Source: Deinandra increscens subsp. villosa | Taxonomy: Eukaryota > Streptophyta > Magnoliopsida > Asterales > Asteraceae | Assembly: GCA_039602395.1 (NCBI GenBank) | Contig: JBCNJP010000006.1 | Coordinates: forward strand, 54,773,502 to 54,837,501 | Reading direction: 5' to 3' | DNA: 64,000 bases | Part shown: positions 11,051 through 22,800 of the stretch, piece after piece | Layout of the letters: each line of letters opens with the position of its first letter | Numbering within the stretch: the first letter of the stretch is position 1 | The notes under the pieces: generated by a model | Databases searched by the model: none | Told to the model about the DNA's origin: nothing | Seen by the model: the letters and a program-made list of their open reading frames with translations, nothing else | Made by a program: the position numbers and the translations under genes

Positions 11051-11421
11051 TGTTAGAGCATATTCCTATGCTACAATGTGTCTCGTGTATTGTATCTAGA
11101 TTATAGTGAGTATGTGAGTTGTAGTGGCAATATCAGTGGTGTCGTACCAACTGGTACGCCATACCAATTGGTATGCCCGTACCAATTGGTCCACCAGTTG
11201 GTACGCATGCCAGATTGTCACTAACTATAAATAGTTCATGTTAGAATGATAGCTTAGAGGTTCTGTCATTTCTACACCTTTTCTATTTGTGAGTTAGAGA
11301 GAGAAACTAGAGAGACTTCTTTGTAATCTTCAAGTGATTCAATAAGATTTCTCTTATTTACTTCTCGTGTTCACTAGATTGATCAAAGCATGCAGTCTTA
11401 AGATCGTATCTCGGTTTTACA
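11051..11421 (+). repeat. 5' LTR of E2
   Basis: Begins TGTTAGAG, ends TTTTACA. A palindrome cluster built on GTACCAAYTGGTAC lies at 11144-11203; ATACCAATTGGTAT at 11161-11174 is a perfect palindrome. TATAAATA at 11226-11233 is the likely promoter. Transcripts would start shortly downstream. Confidence 0.9.
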
Positions 11422-11423
11422 AG

Positions 11424-11435
11424 TGGTATCAGAGC
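11424..11435 (+). other. Primer-binding site of E2 (tRNA-iMet)
   Basis: TGGTATCAGAGC starts two bases after the 5' LTR. This is the standard plant initiator-Met complement that primes minus-strand DNA synthesis. Confidence 0.9.
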
Positions 11436-11639
11436 ATTTGGTTGCTCCACTGCTGTGTTTTTGATCAATTTTTGGATTTTTAGAGAGAGAAAGTTTGGGT
11501 TTCTTCATTTTTCATCATTTTTTTCAAGTCTGAGTGTTTCTGGTGCTACAAATGATTTCTAAACATTCCTAGAGTGTTTTCCTAGTCTACTGCTACGAAT
11601 TACGGTCCAAAACATCAAAATTTGCGAAGAACCATCGAT

Positions 11640-11945
11640 TTCAGCGTGGTACGCCGTTGGTACGCTCGAAGAACAGCTGGTACGCCTTTGGTACGCTCTT
11701 TGGTACACAAGGCAATCTTCAAAGGTTCTGGTACGCTGGTTTTTGGTACGCAGGACAATCTTTAAAGTTGGTACGCGACGATTACTTGGTGGTACGCTGA
11801 CAGTTACACCGTACCAAAGTGGTACGCTGGTGAATCTGGTCCATTCTCTGGTACGCTGAGTCTGTGTTACGCGGGTGGTCTGTTGAAGATTGGTGGTACG
11901 TTGATTAATTGGTTGGTACGCTAAGAGAGATTTTGGTCCGCTGGC
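11640..11945 (+). repeat. GGTACGC motif array in E2 leader
   Basis: About eleven exact copies of GGTACGC plus variants (GGTACAC, GGTACGT) and reverse copies (CGTACCA) lie in 300 bp of leader. The same motif forms the LTR palindromes at 11144-11203. Spacing is irregular, so this is not a simple tandem repeat. Confidence 0.85.
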
Positions 11946-12138
11946 AGAAAAGTGACTTTCACTAAAACTGACGTAACTTGAGTTCCGTTAAGAGTTACGG
12001 GAGCTAATACCAGCCAAAACGACTGTCTGGATGAGATCTAGACTTTTACTGCCTAACGGCCAGTACCCTTCGTTTTAGTACTCAAAATCATCTTTTAAGA
12101 CCTTCGTTTTTGCATCCGAAGTTTTCAATACCAACAAA

Positions 12139-15100
12139 ATGTCTGATTTTCAAGCGTTTGCGGCTATGCAAAGCACGGTGTAAGCTATGCTCAATTTTGA
12201 TAATGAAATCGGAACAAGTCAGAAAGTTCTTAAGCTATTAAAGTTGGAAGATTATCAAAATTGGAAGCAACGATTTTCTGCATACATCAGAACAAATGAT
12301 ATTGATTTATGGATTCCGATTCGAAAGTTGTATGTACGTCCAACTGAAGATGGAGAGTATAAGGAACTTCAAGATTTTGATGGTGATGAAAGAGAAAGTT
12401 ATGAGCTTGAATAAAAAGTTTATGGTTATCTTACCATGGCTTTACCTACCGAGCTGTTGCATCAATTCAGCACTTGCTAGAAAGCTAAACAGTTGTGGGA
12501 TGCTTTATCTGCTCGATGTGAAGGCAATGACCAATATAAGAAGAGTAGATGAAAAGTATTGAACAAGGAATTTGAAAATTTTCAACAGTAGGAAAAAGAA
12601 AATATTTCTGCTCTTGTTTCAAGGTTCTCACATTTGATTAGTGAGATGAAAGTGGTTAAAATTGAAAAGACTGAGGAGGAATTGAAAGAGAAATCAAAGG
12701 AAGCCTTACCATCAAAATGGGAGAATTATGTGTTGTTACTGACTCATGACAAAAAGTATTTTGCATTATCATTTCATGATCTCACCGGAAAGCTTCATGC
12801 TAGAGAGATAGAAATGATGACTTCAAATAAGTCCACTGCTCAATTACAAAATCCTGAATTATATCATGGGCAAAATTCTGCAAGTATTAATGCTAAGTCT
12901 AAATCATTTGGCTTTGATTCATCAAATCCACCTCAAACAGCGTTTACTGCTTGTCATGGTTCAGGAAATTATGAGAATTCATCAAGAGGGTGTAACTTCA
13001 CTATTCCAAATCATTCAAGTCAATCGTAATTTTCTGCAAAAACACCTGATGAACGTTTAGCGTTGATATCTGCTATGTTATCTTCATATTGTGGGATGAT
13101 GAATGATGGTTTGCCAACTGCTAATTTGGTTGAAGAAGACTTTGATCAGATAGATCCAGATAATCTTGAGCAAATGGATATTAATTGGCAACTTACGATA
13201 TTAGCCCAAAGAGTTAAAAGATTCAGGAAGAAAACCAGATTCCAAAGTTTAAATCCGGATGTCAAGGTTGGAGTTCATAGATCAAAGGTAAAATGTTTCA
13301 AATGTTTTAACTTTGGAAATTTTGCTCGTGAATGTTCAAAATCAAATGCATCTTCATCAAAGTCTCCAACAACTTTAGTTTCTCAAGCCGATAAACAATA
13401 TAATTGGGGACGAACGTCTGATGATTCACATCCAATTGCTTTAACTGCTATTACTTCCGAATCAAAAGCACAAACATCGAATGAAGGTTATGATTGGGCT
13501 GCCGACTTTCCTGATGAGTCTTCATTTCGTTTCGAATCTGCGTTTGTTGCTCAAATTGTACATAGTGATGACGAAGTAGAAGTAACTGATTCTGAATCCG
13601 AATCAAGTGGATCTGGAATTAGTGGTCATGAATCTGTTTGTGAGTTTTGCTCTCAAAAAGACAAAAAGATTCAAGGACTGATAAAAGAAAATGAGTTATT
13701 GTTTGTTGAAAATAAAAAGAAGATAGAAGAATTGGCAAATGCACATAAGAAGTTGGAAGATGTAATTCAAGAATTGTCATCTCTGAAAGAAAAAATTTCA
13801 AAGTTTCAGGTAGAGTTTGTTGAGAATGAATTGAGTTTCAAAGTCTTGAAAGGAATTTGAACAGAAATTTACAAAATTATCTGAAGAAAATGCTAAATTA
13901 CTCAAAGAAGCGAATAAATGGAAGGCAGAGGCTGAGGATGTTGCAAATGATTTTAATAATTTGTTTGATAATTCCAAGGTTAAACTTGACTTACTTACCA
14001 AAACATCTGATGAACAAGCTGCTAAATTCGAGTCATATCAGATTGATATGGAAAAGCTATTAGACGAAAAGAGGGAGTTAATTAGAGTAAACAAATTGCA
14101 AAATGCCAATTTGGATATTCAAAAAAGGAATGAAGATAAATTGAAGAAAGAGTTATTTGCTGGGCTTGATGAGTTGAGATTGCAAAAGTATGAAACTCAT
14201 AAAGTGGCGAAGAGGTTGATAACTACGGAAAAAGAGTTGGTTGAAGCTCACCAGAAGATTTCTGAATTGAAGATTGAAGTAATTATTTAAAAGCGTCTGT
14301 TGAATAATGTTACAAACTCACAATCTTTTACAAGTTTCTTGGCCAAAGATGAGAATTTTAAAAAAATGTTTAACAAAAGAGTTTCACCACCAGGAAGTCT
14401 CAAAGAATGTGTTAATGATCTAAAGGAGAAGGTAGAAACTGGTGATTATTCTGAATTTGTTGATAAGAAATCTGATGGGGGAAAGGTTGTGAAGTCACAG
14501 AAAGAACAGGAAGATGAAAAGGTTGTGTCTGATTCTACGTCTACTGAAGAAGAGAAATCAGCAAGTTCAACTAAGAAGACTGCTATTGATGAAAGAATTT
14601 TCTATGAACAAAAGAATGTTAAAGCAGTGAAAGCTGAGTTTTCTCGTCTTGCAAAGAGCGAACATACATCATCTGGTTCTGAAGAAAAGGTTTCGAGAAA
14701 ACATGTTGGTTTAGGGTTCAAGACCACGAATGTTAAAGTTGATGGGGTTCAAGGTCAGAAGGAACAGAAACTGACGCAAGTCAAGTTGAAGCAAGTACAA
14801 AAAGATGTTTTTAAAGCTGAAAAGGTTCAACCCGAGAGGTTTTACAAACTCAAGGGTTCAGAACAATTTTTTCTGATAAAGAATTTCCACTTCATTGTGT
14901 GGATTCTCGGAAAATATCAGAGGTTTTTGTAAAGACTGCTGATCCGCGGCACAAGAAGCATCAATATGTCCACTATTCTTCTGGAGGATCAAATTCTACT
15001 CCGAAAAGCCTGACTTCGAAATGGGTTCATGATCATAGATTTCAGGTATATGATACTTTTTTTATGATCATTTTGGAGATAAATATTTTTTGAAGCTTTG

Positions 15101-15490
15101 CAGAGACCAAAGAGGGAAAATGTAAACAATCGTTTGTGTTACAATTGCCGACAAAAAGGGCATATGGCACATGATTGTCATGTCACTGCTGCTTCTAGTT
15201 CAACGAAAAGACAGGTTCCTTATGTTGGTAAATCTGCTAAATACAGATTTATTGATGAATATGGCAGAGTATTTGATGAATTTCGACCGACATATTTTAA
15301 ACATCAAAGAAGGTTTTTACCTAAATTTCAAAATGATTCATCTGTCGGTTGTTCGTCACAATCTACTGTGACTGGTTCATCAGATACTGATTTACCAAAA
15401 CAACAAATTTAGAAACCTAAAGTGGTGTCGAAAGGAAATCAAGACACTGGTCGACCAGAAGTGATTCGCTTCGGGTCATTTATAAACTGA
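12139..15490 (+). pseudogene. E2 gag, very long, two CCHC knuckles, decayed
   Basis: The start codon at 12139 opens frame 1. The NFDNEIGTSQKV... KLEDYQNWKQRF segment is the usual N-terminal motif of Copia-type gag. The reading continues in frame 1 to 13860, then frame 2 to 15490. Stops at 12181, 12412, about 12590 and 13027 fit CAA/CAG to TAA/TAG changes, and one at 15410 fits Trp to stop. The first knuckle (13294-13335) has Asn in place of the zinc-binding His. A coiled-coil-like segment of about 600 codons, rich in Lys/Glu/Leu, separates it from an intact second knuckle CYNCRQKGHMAHDC (15137-15178). The product would be a particle and RNA-binding protein. At about 1,117 codons it is far longer than usual Copia gag. 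It is not expressed intact. Confidence 0.8.
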
Positions 15491-15692
15491 CGTGTTTGAC
15501 CAGTGTGCAGGTACTTCTTGAAGACCTATCGGTGATTGAAAAGTTGCTGAGGGAGGAGTATTCTGCTGATTTAAGTTAAATTACATGTGACATCAAATTT
15601 CAAAAACTGAATTTTTTTTTGTAATCTAAATCGGAAATGTATCCATGTCGAAAGGTCAATTCTCTTTCTTTAATGCTTTTTGTTTGTAGTTT

Positions 15693-15783
15693 AGGGGGAG
15701 AAAATTGAAAATACCAAAAATAGTGTCTTTGTGTTTTTGTTAAAATAAAAATCCAAAAATAGAGTTTTCATTTTAAGGGGGAG
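15693..15783 (+). other. Internal polypurine-tract-like sites of E2
   Basis: AGGGGGAG at 15693-15700 and AAGGGGGAG at 15775-15783 match the E1 pair at 1709-1717 and 1801-1807 in position and context. E3 lacks this segment. Confidence 0.5.
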
Positions 15784-16144
15784 AAAAAGAGAAAAATACA
15801 AAAAAACATTGAAAAACAGAAAAATACAAAAACATTGGAAAATGAGAAATTGTATCCGACATAATTAGGAAATGATGGTACATTGGCTTACGTGTCCGAC
15901 TCATGGATAAATTAGATGAAAAAGCCATAAGATCATTGTTCGATGTGCTTGGTAGGCTCGACATTAAATCAGAAAGTATTCAGATGTGATATACATTAAA
16001 TACTAATGCTTGACCAAGTGGACAACATCTTGAAGCATATATCAAGATAGTGAAAAGATGTGTGAAAAAGAAAAATGAGAAGTCACTGTGTAAACATGTG
16101 TTCATTTTGCAAAGATTTAAACTTGTTTGATTTTCTTTATTTTG

Positions 16145-16384
16145 TCAAACGATCGGACTTTCTCTGCGAGTCCACAAGACTGACCTGATCGTTGTTTGTT
16201 TGACGTTCTGCTTTATTTTCTTTGGTGTTTCGTATAACTCATAGGACTTTCTCTGCATGTACGGGAGTACCAACCTGATTGTTGTTGGGTTATACAATTT
16301 CAACTTGTTTCATTTTCTTATTTTTGTTAAATCCAGGGCCTTATCTGCGTATCAAAAGATCGACCTTAAGGTAGACGATTTAAC
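16145..16384 (+). other. Triple stem-loop module of E2
   Basis: Arms: 16145-16152/16196-16203 (TCAAACGA/TTGTTTGA, one G:U), 16232-16241/16286-16295 (GTATAACTCA/TGGGTTATAC, one G:U) and 16326-16333/16377-16384 (GTTAAATC/GATTTAAC). The changes relative to E1 keep RNA pairing. Confidence 0.7.
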
Positions 16385-17219
16385 GTTCTGATTTCTTTTA
16401 GCATGGAACACAGTTGACTATATCATGAATACAATCATTATGTGATTAAATCACAAATGAAATCACAAAGTGTGATATAAAAAACATATCTGAGTGTGTC
16501 TGATAGTGTGGGGTACACTGGTCAAAGCAATCTAATCAATACAATAACATATCCAGATGTTATGAGTATGATTGTGCCTGAGTTTAAGATGGACAAATTA
16601 TACTAGTAATCGACATGACTTATGTGCTGAAGTAATTGAAATTGAAGTGTAGTTCAGCATGTTATGTTCAATATGATCCCAAGTTGTGATCTTTCTCACA
16701 AAAGACAAAAATAGTGTCTGATTCTGTATTGCATTTATATTTCATATCTGAAAAAATTCTAAAAAGATTTTAGGTGTGTTTTAGCATATACTTAGAAAAA
16801 TCAAAAAGATTTTAGGTGTGTTTTGATATAAAGTTTCAAAAAGCCAAAAAGATTTTGTTTTTTATTGTTTTCGACCGATCGACGTGTGATACGAAATCAA
16901 AATTTCAAAAATATGTCTTGGATTCTCAAAGAGAATTTTGCACCAAGATTGAATTAATTTTCAAAAGAAAAAGGAAACCGCGTTTCTGTCTTCTGAAATT
17001 GCAGGTTATGTGTGTCAAGACTCAAACATGGTGAAAGGGAGAGTTTGAAGTATTTTTCACAAGTGGATCTTGAAGATCAAAGATGATTCAAGAGTGATCC
17101 AGCCATGCAAAGCTCTATTTTTGACAAGATTTCAAGTTAAAGATCGGATGCAGCAATGTTGAAGATTGAAGACTGAAGTTTAGTTAGAGAATAGATACAC
17201 TACACGTTAAGGGGGAGTT

Positions 17220-17591
17220 TGTTAGAGCATATTCCTATGCTACAATGTGTCTCGTGTATTGTATCTAGATTAGAGTGAGTATGTGAGTTGTAGTGGCAAT
17301 ATCAGTGGTGCCGTACCAACTAGTAAGCCGTACCAAATTGGTACGCCCGTAGCAATTGGTCCACCAGTTGGTACGCAGGCCAGATTGTCACTAACTATAA
17401 ATAGTTCGTGTTAGAATGATAGCTTAGAGGTTCTGTCATTTCTACACCTTTTCTGTGTGTGAGTTAGAGAGAGAAACTAGAGAGACTTCTTTGTAATCTT
17501 CAAGTGATTCAATAAGATTTCTCTTATTTACTTCTCGTGTTCACTAGATTGATCAAAGCATGCAGTAGTAAGATCGTATCTCGTTTTTAAA
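17220..17591 (+). repeat. 3' LTR of E2
   Basis: Follows the polypurine tract at 17209-17217 and ends aligned with the 5' LTR end. The TATA box and palindromes are kept, but one palindrome copy has changed (ACTAGTAAGC). Confidence 0.9.
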
Positions 17592-18337
17592 TAGAGAGTG
17601 GAGAGTGACTTGAGTTTTCTGTTTACCTTGCATTCCTATTTATACCTGTACATATGCAAGAGCAGTTAATGCTCAAGACGTGAGGCTTCGTCCTATAAAA
17701 GCTCAGGGTATTGCACCTAGAGCCTTCCGTGGCTGGGGAGGATCTGAGCCAGCTAGGTTATCCTTTGATGCCAATCTCATCACTGGCCGCCGTTTCCTGA
17801 GGCCAGTTGCAGTCCTTTCTGTCGGCTAGATACCCTACACACTTCTTAATTCCTTTTGCCTCTCATGCGGGGCCCTTCTGCCCAAGTGCTTCATAGTTAA
17901 GCTCCTGTTTCATTGTACTTATCGTATTTATTTATTTCTGAGGCCATTCGTGGGTATATCCCATCAAGTACCCCTAGTCTCTTTCTTTTCGAGGACCAAG
18001 GTGAAGAATACAAGAGACTTCTTTTATACGGGCCTCTTTTATTTTTCTCCCATCTAATCTCTTCTTCTTTCAGGACCTTCTGACTGTTCGGTTGTCTTGA
18101 CGGTTTACCCCTTTTTACAGCTGTTAACATGTTTTGTGGTTAAGGGTAAACCACTTGTCACGTCAGCCACGCGTCGCTACGGGAGTTAATCTCGTATCCC
18201 AACGGTTTTTCCCTTTCTCCCTTTATTATCCAAAAAAGGGGGTGGATGATCTCACTAATTTTTTCCAAATATTACTCTGTCAGCGATGCTCTATCTTTTC
18301 CTGCTGCTTTTCTTTTCAGATTAGTGTTGTTTTTCTA
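17592..18337 (+). other. Upstream region of Transposase_28-like gene
   Basis: Non-coding in the plus direction, with C/T-rich leader-like sequence just before the ATG at 18338. Probably promoter and 5' UTR, or the LTR and leader of the element that owns the next gene. It was interrupted on its left by E2. Confidence 0.35.
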
Positions 18338-18886
18338 ATGTCTCATTCCGATTTATCTTTTGTCGCTTCTACTCCCACCGACGGTGAACTTCTGGCTTTT
18401 ATTAAGGAATTTAATCTTCCTTTGACGCTTAACCCTAGACTTCCACTGCCAGAAGAACGTGCCGAGGCTGTTTCTGGTCATGTGATTATTTACACGTTGG
18501 CGTTCTGCCTGTGTAATGTGCGTTACCCACTGTCGCCATTCCTGATTTCTGTTTGGAAAAACTATGGGTGCCACTTTTCTCAGATGCATCCCATTGCGTT
18601 TTGCAAGATTATTCATTTTGATGTAGCTTTTTTGGTACTTTCTGGCCAACCGTCCATCCCTCTTTTTTGTCAGTTTTATAAATTCCGATGGGATGGAGAC
18701 TGGTTGACCTTTGAGAAGCGTCATGCCCCCAAGTACCCTAGTTGTACCAATTTTATTGTTAATTGTGTCCATGATTGGAAAAACAACTATTTCTTTGTTC
18801 CAGCTGACTTTCTTCCTGAGTCCTTGCCCATTCTTCCTTCCGGGACGGTCATCACTGATGCTCCACCGAAGAGTGGTTATGATGTT
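18338..18886 (+). pseudogene. Putative gypsy-type transposon protein (Transposase_28-like), 5' part
   Basis: The ATG at 18338 opens 183 codons. The stretch with GHVIIYTLAFCLCNVRYPL, PFLISVWKNYGCHFSQMHP and RWDGDWLTFEKRHAPKYP has the pattern of the plant 'putative gypsy type transposon' domain (PF04195), found at the N-terminus of many element-derived plant proteins of unknown function. The frame runs without a stop into the E3 LTR, where a stop follows within two codons. The remainder resumes in phase at 24627. The upstream 68 in-frame codons from 18134 are open but have no supporting pattern, so I prefer 18338. It is broken by the E3 insertion. Confidence 0.75.
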
Positions 18887-19234
18887 TGTTAGAGCATTAT
18901 CTGGTTCGTCGTGTGAAGTATCAGAAACAAGACAAAGCTACAAAATTGACTACTCACGAACTGAACCGAAGTGGCAGTTCGGGGGGACACGAACTGACCC
19001 GAAGTGGTAGTTCGTGTAGTGTCTAGTTCGGATCATTGGGTTCTAGTATAAATAGATTTTTCTTTGTTTAGATTGGAACTTCTGGTCATATCTTGTGTGT
19101 GTTTTACTGTGTGTACTCTCTGTGGTCATTAATACAAAAGTCTTTGTATTTACATCTTGTGTTCTTCGTTTATAACTCGAATTACATCGTTTTGATCATG
19201 ATCAAGTAGACGATCCGCCGCTCACGCACGTTCA
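18887..19234 (+). repeat. 5' LTR of E3
   Basis: Begins TGTTAGAGCATTATC, ends CACGTTCA. Hairpins 18957-18963/18975-18981 (CGAACTG/CAGTTCG) and 18990-18995/19009-19014 (CGAACT/AGTTCG) precede TATAAATA at 19047-19054. Confidence 0.9.
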
Positions 19235-19236
19235 AG

Positions 19237-19248
19237 TGGTATCAGAGC
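19237..19248 (+). other. Primer-binding site of E3 (tRNA-iMet)
   Basis: TGGTATCAGAGC lies two bases after the LTR end. Confidence 0.9.
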
Positions 19249-19479
19249 TTTCGGTTCAATCTACCGATCATATTTTTGCTATTTTCGAGTTTTTGGTCAA
19301 AAAAGTGTCGAATTTTGACAAATTGGTGTGTTTTTGGATCGGTTTAATCATTTCAGCTGTGCTTTTGGTGAAAATTCCAATCCTAAATCATTCATTTCGA
19401 GTATATTTGATCTATTGTTGCAAATCTTGTCCAAAATTCTCAAAAATCACAAATTTTGATCCAAAAACACTCCAGTTCG

Positions 19480-19865
19480 TTCCAGTTCGGGTGAAGAACA
19501 GTCTGTTGAGAAATAACCGTCACCCGAAGTGTCAATTCACGTAGTTCGCATCTCAGTTAGTGTCACTTCGGATCACTTCGGGTCACTTCGGGTCACTTTG
19601 GTTCAGTTTGGGTCACTTCAGAAAAGTTCAATTAGGATAACTTCATGAGTTTCCTGTTCGGATCACTTCGCAGTTCAGTTCGGATCTTTTTGTGAAAAGT
19701 TCAGTTCGCATCACTTTGTATCTAGTTCGAACGAGTTCGTGTCACTTCGTATAGTGTCACTTCGCATCTAGTTCGGATCACTTTGTATTACTCAGTTTAT
19801 AATCCAGTTCGCGTGAGTTCGCATTCAGTTCAGGTGAGTTCGCATTGGTTCGTACCACTTCGTTA
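19480..19865 (+). repeat. CACTTCG / AGTTCG motif array in E3 leader
   Basis: At least seven CACTTCG and about a dozen AGTTCG heptamer-type motifs lie between 19480 and the gag start. They are the same words that form the two LTR hairpins. Spacing is irregular. Confidence 0.8.
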
Positions 19866-19874
19866 ACAATCAAG

Positions 19875-22800
19875 ATGGTTGATTATCAAGCTCTAGCGGA
19901 AATGCAAACGTCGATGCAAACAACGATGCAAAGTTCACTGAATTATGATAATGAAATTGGAACAAGTCAGAAAGTTCCCAATTTACTCAAATTAGAAGAT
20001 TATCATAGTTGGGTTAAACGATTCGAAGCGTGATGTGGATATTTGGTTATGGTATAGTGATCAATATGTGTATCCAACGAATGGAAATGGAAGACCAATT
20101 TTACAGAAAAGTTTGATATCTAATCAAAAGAAAGCATATCAAGCTGAATAGAAGGCTTTTGGAACTTTGATGATGGCATTACCCAAGGAATTATTACATC
20201 AGTTTTCTGCTTACGATACTGCATAAGATTTATGGGATGCGTTACAGAAAAGATGTGAGGGTAATGATCAATACAAGAAAAGTCGTCAGAAAGTTTTAAA
20301 GAAAGAATTTGATAATTTCAAGCATTACCAAAACGAGACCATTCCAAATCTGATTACAAGGTTTTCACATCTGATGAGTGAAATGGTCTTGGTAAATATA
20401 AAAAACGAAGATGCTGATTTGAAGGAAAAGTTGTTGGAGGCATTACCCGAAAAATAGGAGAATTATGTCATGATAATTACTCATGATAAAGAATATACGT
20501 GTTTGTCGGTCAATGATTCTACCACTCATGCTAGGAAGTCAAGTGTTTTCACTCAAGCACCTCCTACAACATTTGTTGCCGGTAAAAGTGAAAATTTTGG
20601 TTATTCTTCTGGTTGTACTCTTTCAATTCCAAGTTCATCTTCACACAATTCCTTATCCGTTAAAACAAAAGAGGATTATATGGAATTGATGTTTGCTTTG
20701 GTATCATCATACTTCGGTGTTATTACTGGTTCAGCAACTAATGCAGAATTAACAGAAAAAGACTATGATCAAATTGATTATGATCATCTGGAAGAAATTG
20801 ATTTGAATTGGCAGTATGAGATGCTTGTTAGAAGAACAAAGAAATTGTTTAACAGAACCGAGAAGAAAAAGTTAAATCAAGATGGCAATATTGGGTTAGA
20901 CGAATCAAAGATTAAATGTTACAAATGTTCTATGTATGGACATTTTGCTCGTGAATGCCCAAAATCAACCGAAAATAGGCTTCATTTTGGTCTACATGCT
21001 CATTTGGATAAAGCCTCAACAAGTCAAGATCGAAAAGCTTTTATGTCTCTTGATGAAAGAATGGCAGGAAATATTTTGGCATCCAAATGAATTTGCATGG
21101 AATGCAGATTCTGAGTTTAAAAGGAATGCATATCAGAATATTGACGTCAATGAGATACATAAAACAGATAATGAAGCGGTTGCTTTAATGGCTCATCATT
21201 TAAGTAATAGTATTCTGACTGATTCTGAAACGGAGTAACAACGGTTGAAGAGAATCAGGAAAAGGTAACTGAAAGTCACAAGGAGAAAGAGATTAAATGT
21301 TATAAGTGTGCTGGTTTAAGTAACAAAAATGCAAGTTTGGAAAGAAGTCTGAATTTGTTGTCTGAATAATTTGTCATGCTGAAACAAGAGTTGGAAAGTT
21401 TTCAGAAAAAGTATTATGATTTGATTTCAATCAATGAGAGTTTGATAAAAGAAAAGAATGATTTATTTGAAGAATGCGAGAAAGCAAAGGCTGAAGCTAA
21501 GGAATCTGCTGAAGAATTTAAAGCTTTATTTCAGAAAACTTATTCGCTTCAACAAAAATATGAAAGAGTCAACGATATTGCGGTTGAAGCTGCTGATTTA
21601 GTGATTATTCTTCAAGATGAAGGTTAAAGGTTAAGAGCTGAAAATATTAACTTTCATGATAAAAATGAAGTATTAACAAAGGATGTTGATATATTTAAGA
21701 ATTGCGGTTGAAGTTGCGATAAAAATGAAGTATTAACAAAGAATGTTCTCGCAAAACTATTTGCAGAATGTGAGTTGAGAAGACAGAATAAATATGAATA
21801 TAATGAATTGTCTGAAGAATTCACTGGTTCTCAAAAGGAGTTGTTTGCTGCTCAACAAAAAAATTCTGAATTAAAGTTGGAGATTCGAGATCTGCAAAGA
21901 CAAATAAAAAATTGCAATTTATCTCCTACATTTCTGAATTATATCTACAAACAGGAGAAAAATGAAGAAAGTGTGAAAGAGGATTCCCATAAAGTTCCTT
22001 CACCGATTAATATGTCTAAATTTTCATCAGCTTCATTTGATCCAAAAGCAAAAAAGAATGATTATTCTAAATTTGCAACTCCTGTGTCTGAAAAGAAGAA
22101 AACGAAGTCTAAGTCTGCAAAGAAGAAGAAGAAGGATGTAGTTGAAACTCCAAAGTTCACATCTGATTCATCATTATTAGAAGATGAAGTTACTTTTGAC
22201 AAGAGTGTGTATGGTAAATCAGTTGGTAAAGCTGCTAAGACTTTGGTTCAAGAGAACAAAATACCAGCTCTTAAAGTCAATTTTACTCAACGAGAACATC
22301 AAACAAGTGCTGTTGTAGTTCTCAGGCTGAATCTTCAAAACCATCTGGTTTTAAGCATAAAGGATCAGGGTTTGTTTTCAAGGAAAAGCATGTTCAAGCT
22401 CAACATCCAAAGAAGAATGAAGGTGTCAAGAAGGTTCAGAATCAAAAGAAATCACAACCTCCAAAGAAGCAAAATGTTGCTTTCTAATCAAAGAACAATT
22501 CTTATTATTCTAGAGGTTCTTCATCTGACTACAAAGTTTCATCGTGGAGTCAATCTCCGAGGTATGATTCTTATGATGATTTCTTTGATAATATTGGTTC
22601 TAATAATTCTTTTTTTATCTAGAAATTCAAAGAATTTTTCAAATGTTTTTAAATTTCGTGAAAGAATTTGCTATGCATGTCGTCAACCTAGACATCTTGC
22701 TACTAATTGTGCTACAACTGCCTATATCAACAACAATGCTAAATATGTGGATGCACATGGTAAATTTTTGATGAATCGTGGTCCCCGAAGTTCGATTCAA

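Larger units (their letters stand above)
11051..17591 (+). mobile_element. E2: complete gag-only LTR retrotransposon
   Basis: LTRs at 11051-11421 and 17220-17591 begin TGTTAGAGCATATTCC. The flanking 5 bp direct repeats TAGAG (11046-11050 and 17592-17596) are identical. A primer-binding site complementary to initiator tRNA-Met follows the 5' LTR, and a polypurine tract AAGGGGGAG (17209-17217) precedes the 3' LTR. Inside lie a 700 bp leader with a GGTACGC array, a decayed gag of about 1,117 codons, and 1.7 kb of 3' non-coding DNA with stem-loops. No pol motif occurs anywhere. By eye the LTRs differ at about 15 positions plus one indel, about 4 percent, so the insertion is not recent. This fits the pol-less 'TR-GAG' kind of element, which must borrow enzymes. 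Confidence 0.9.

Noticed and set aside
11640..11945. CRISPR-like or satellite array
   Set aside because: Motif copies are 7 bp with irregular spacing and no constant repeat/spacer structure, in a plant retroelement leader.
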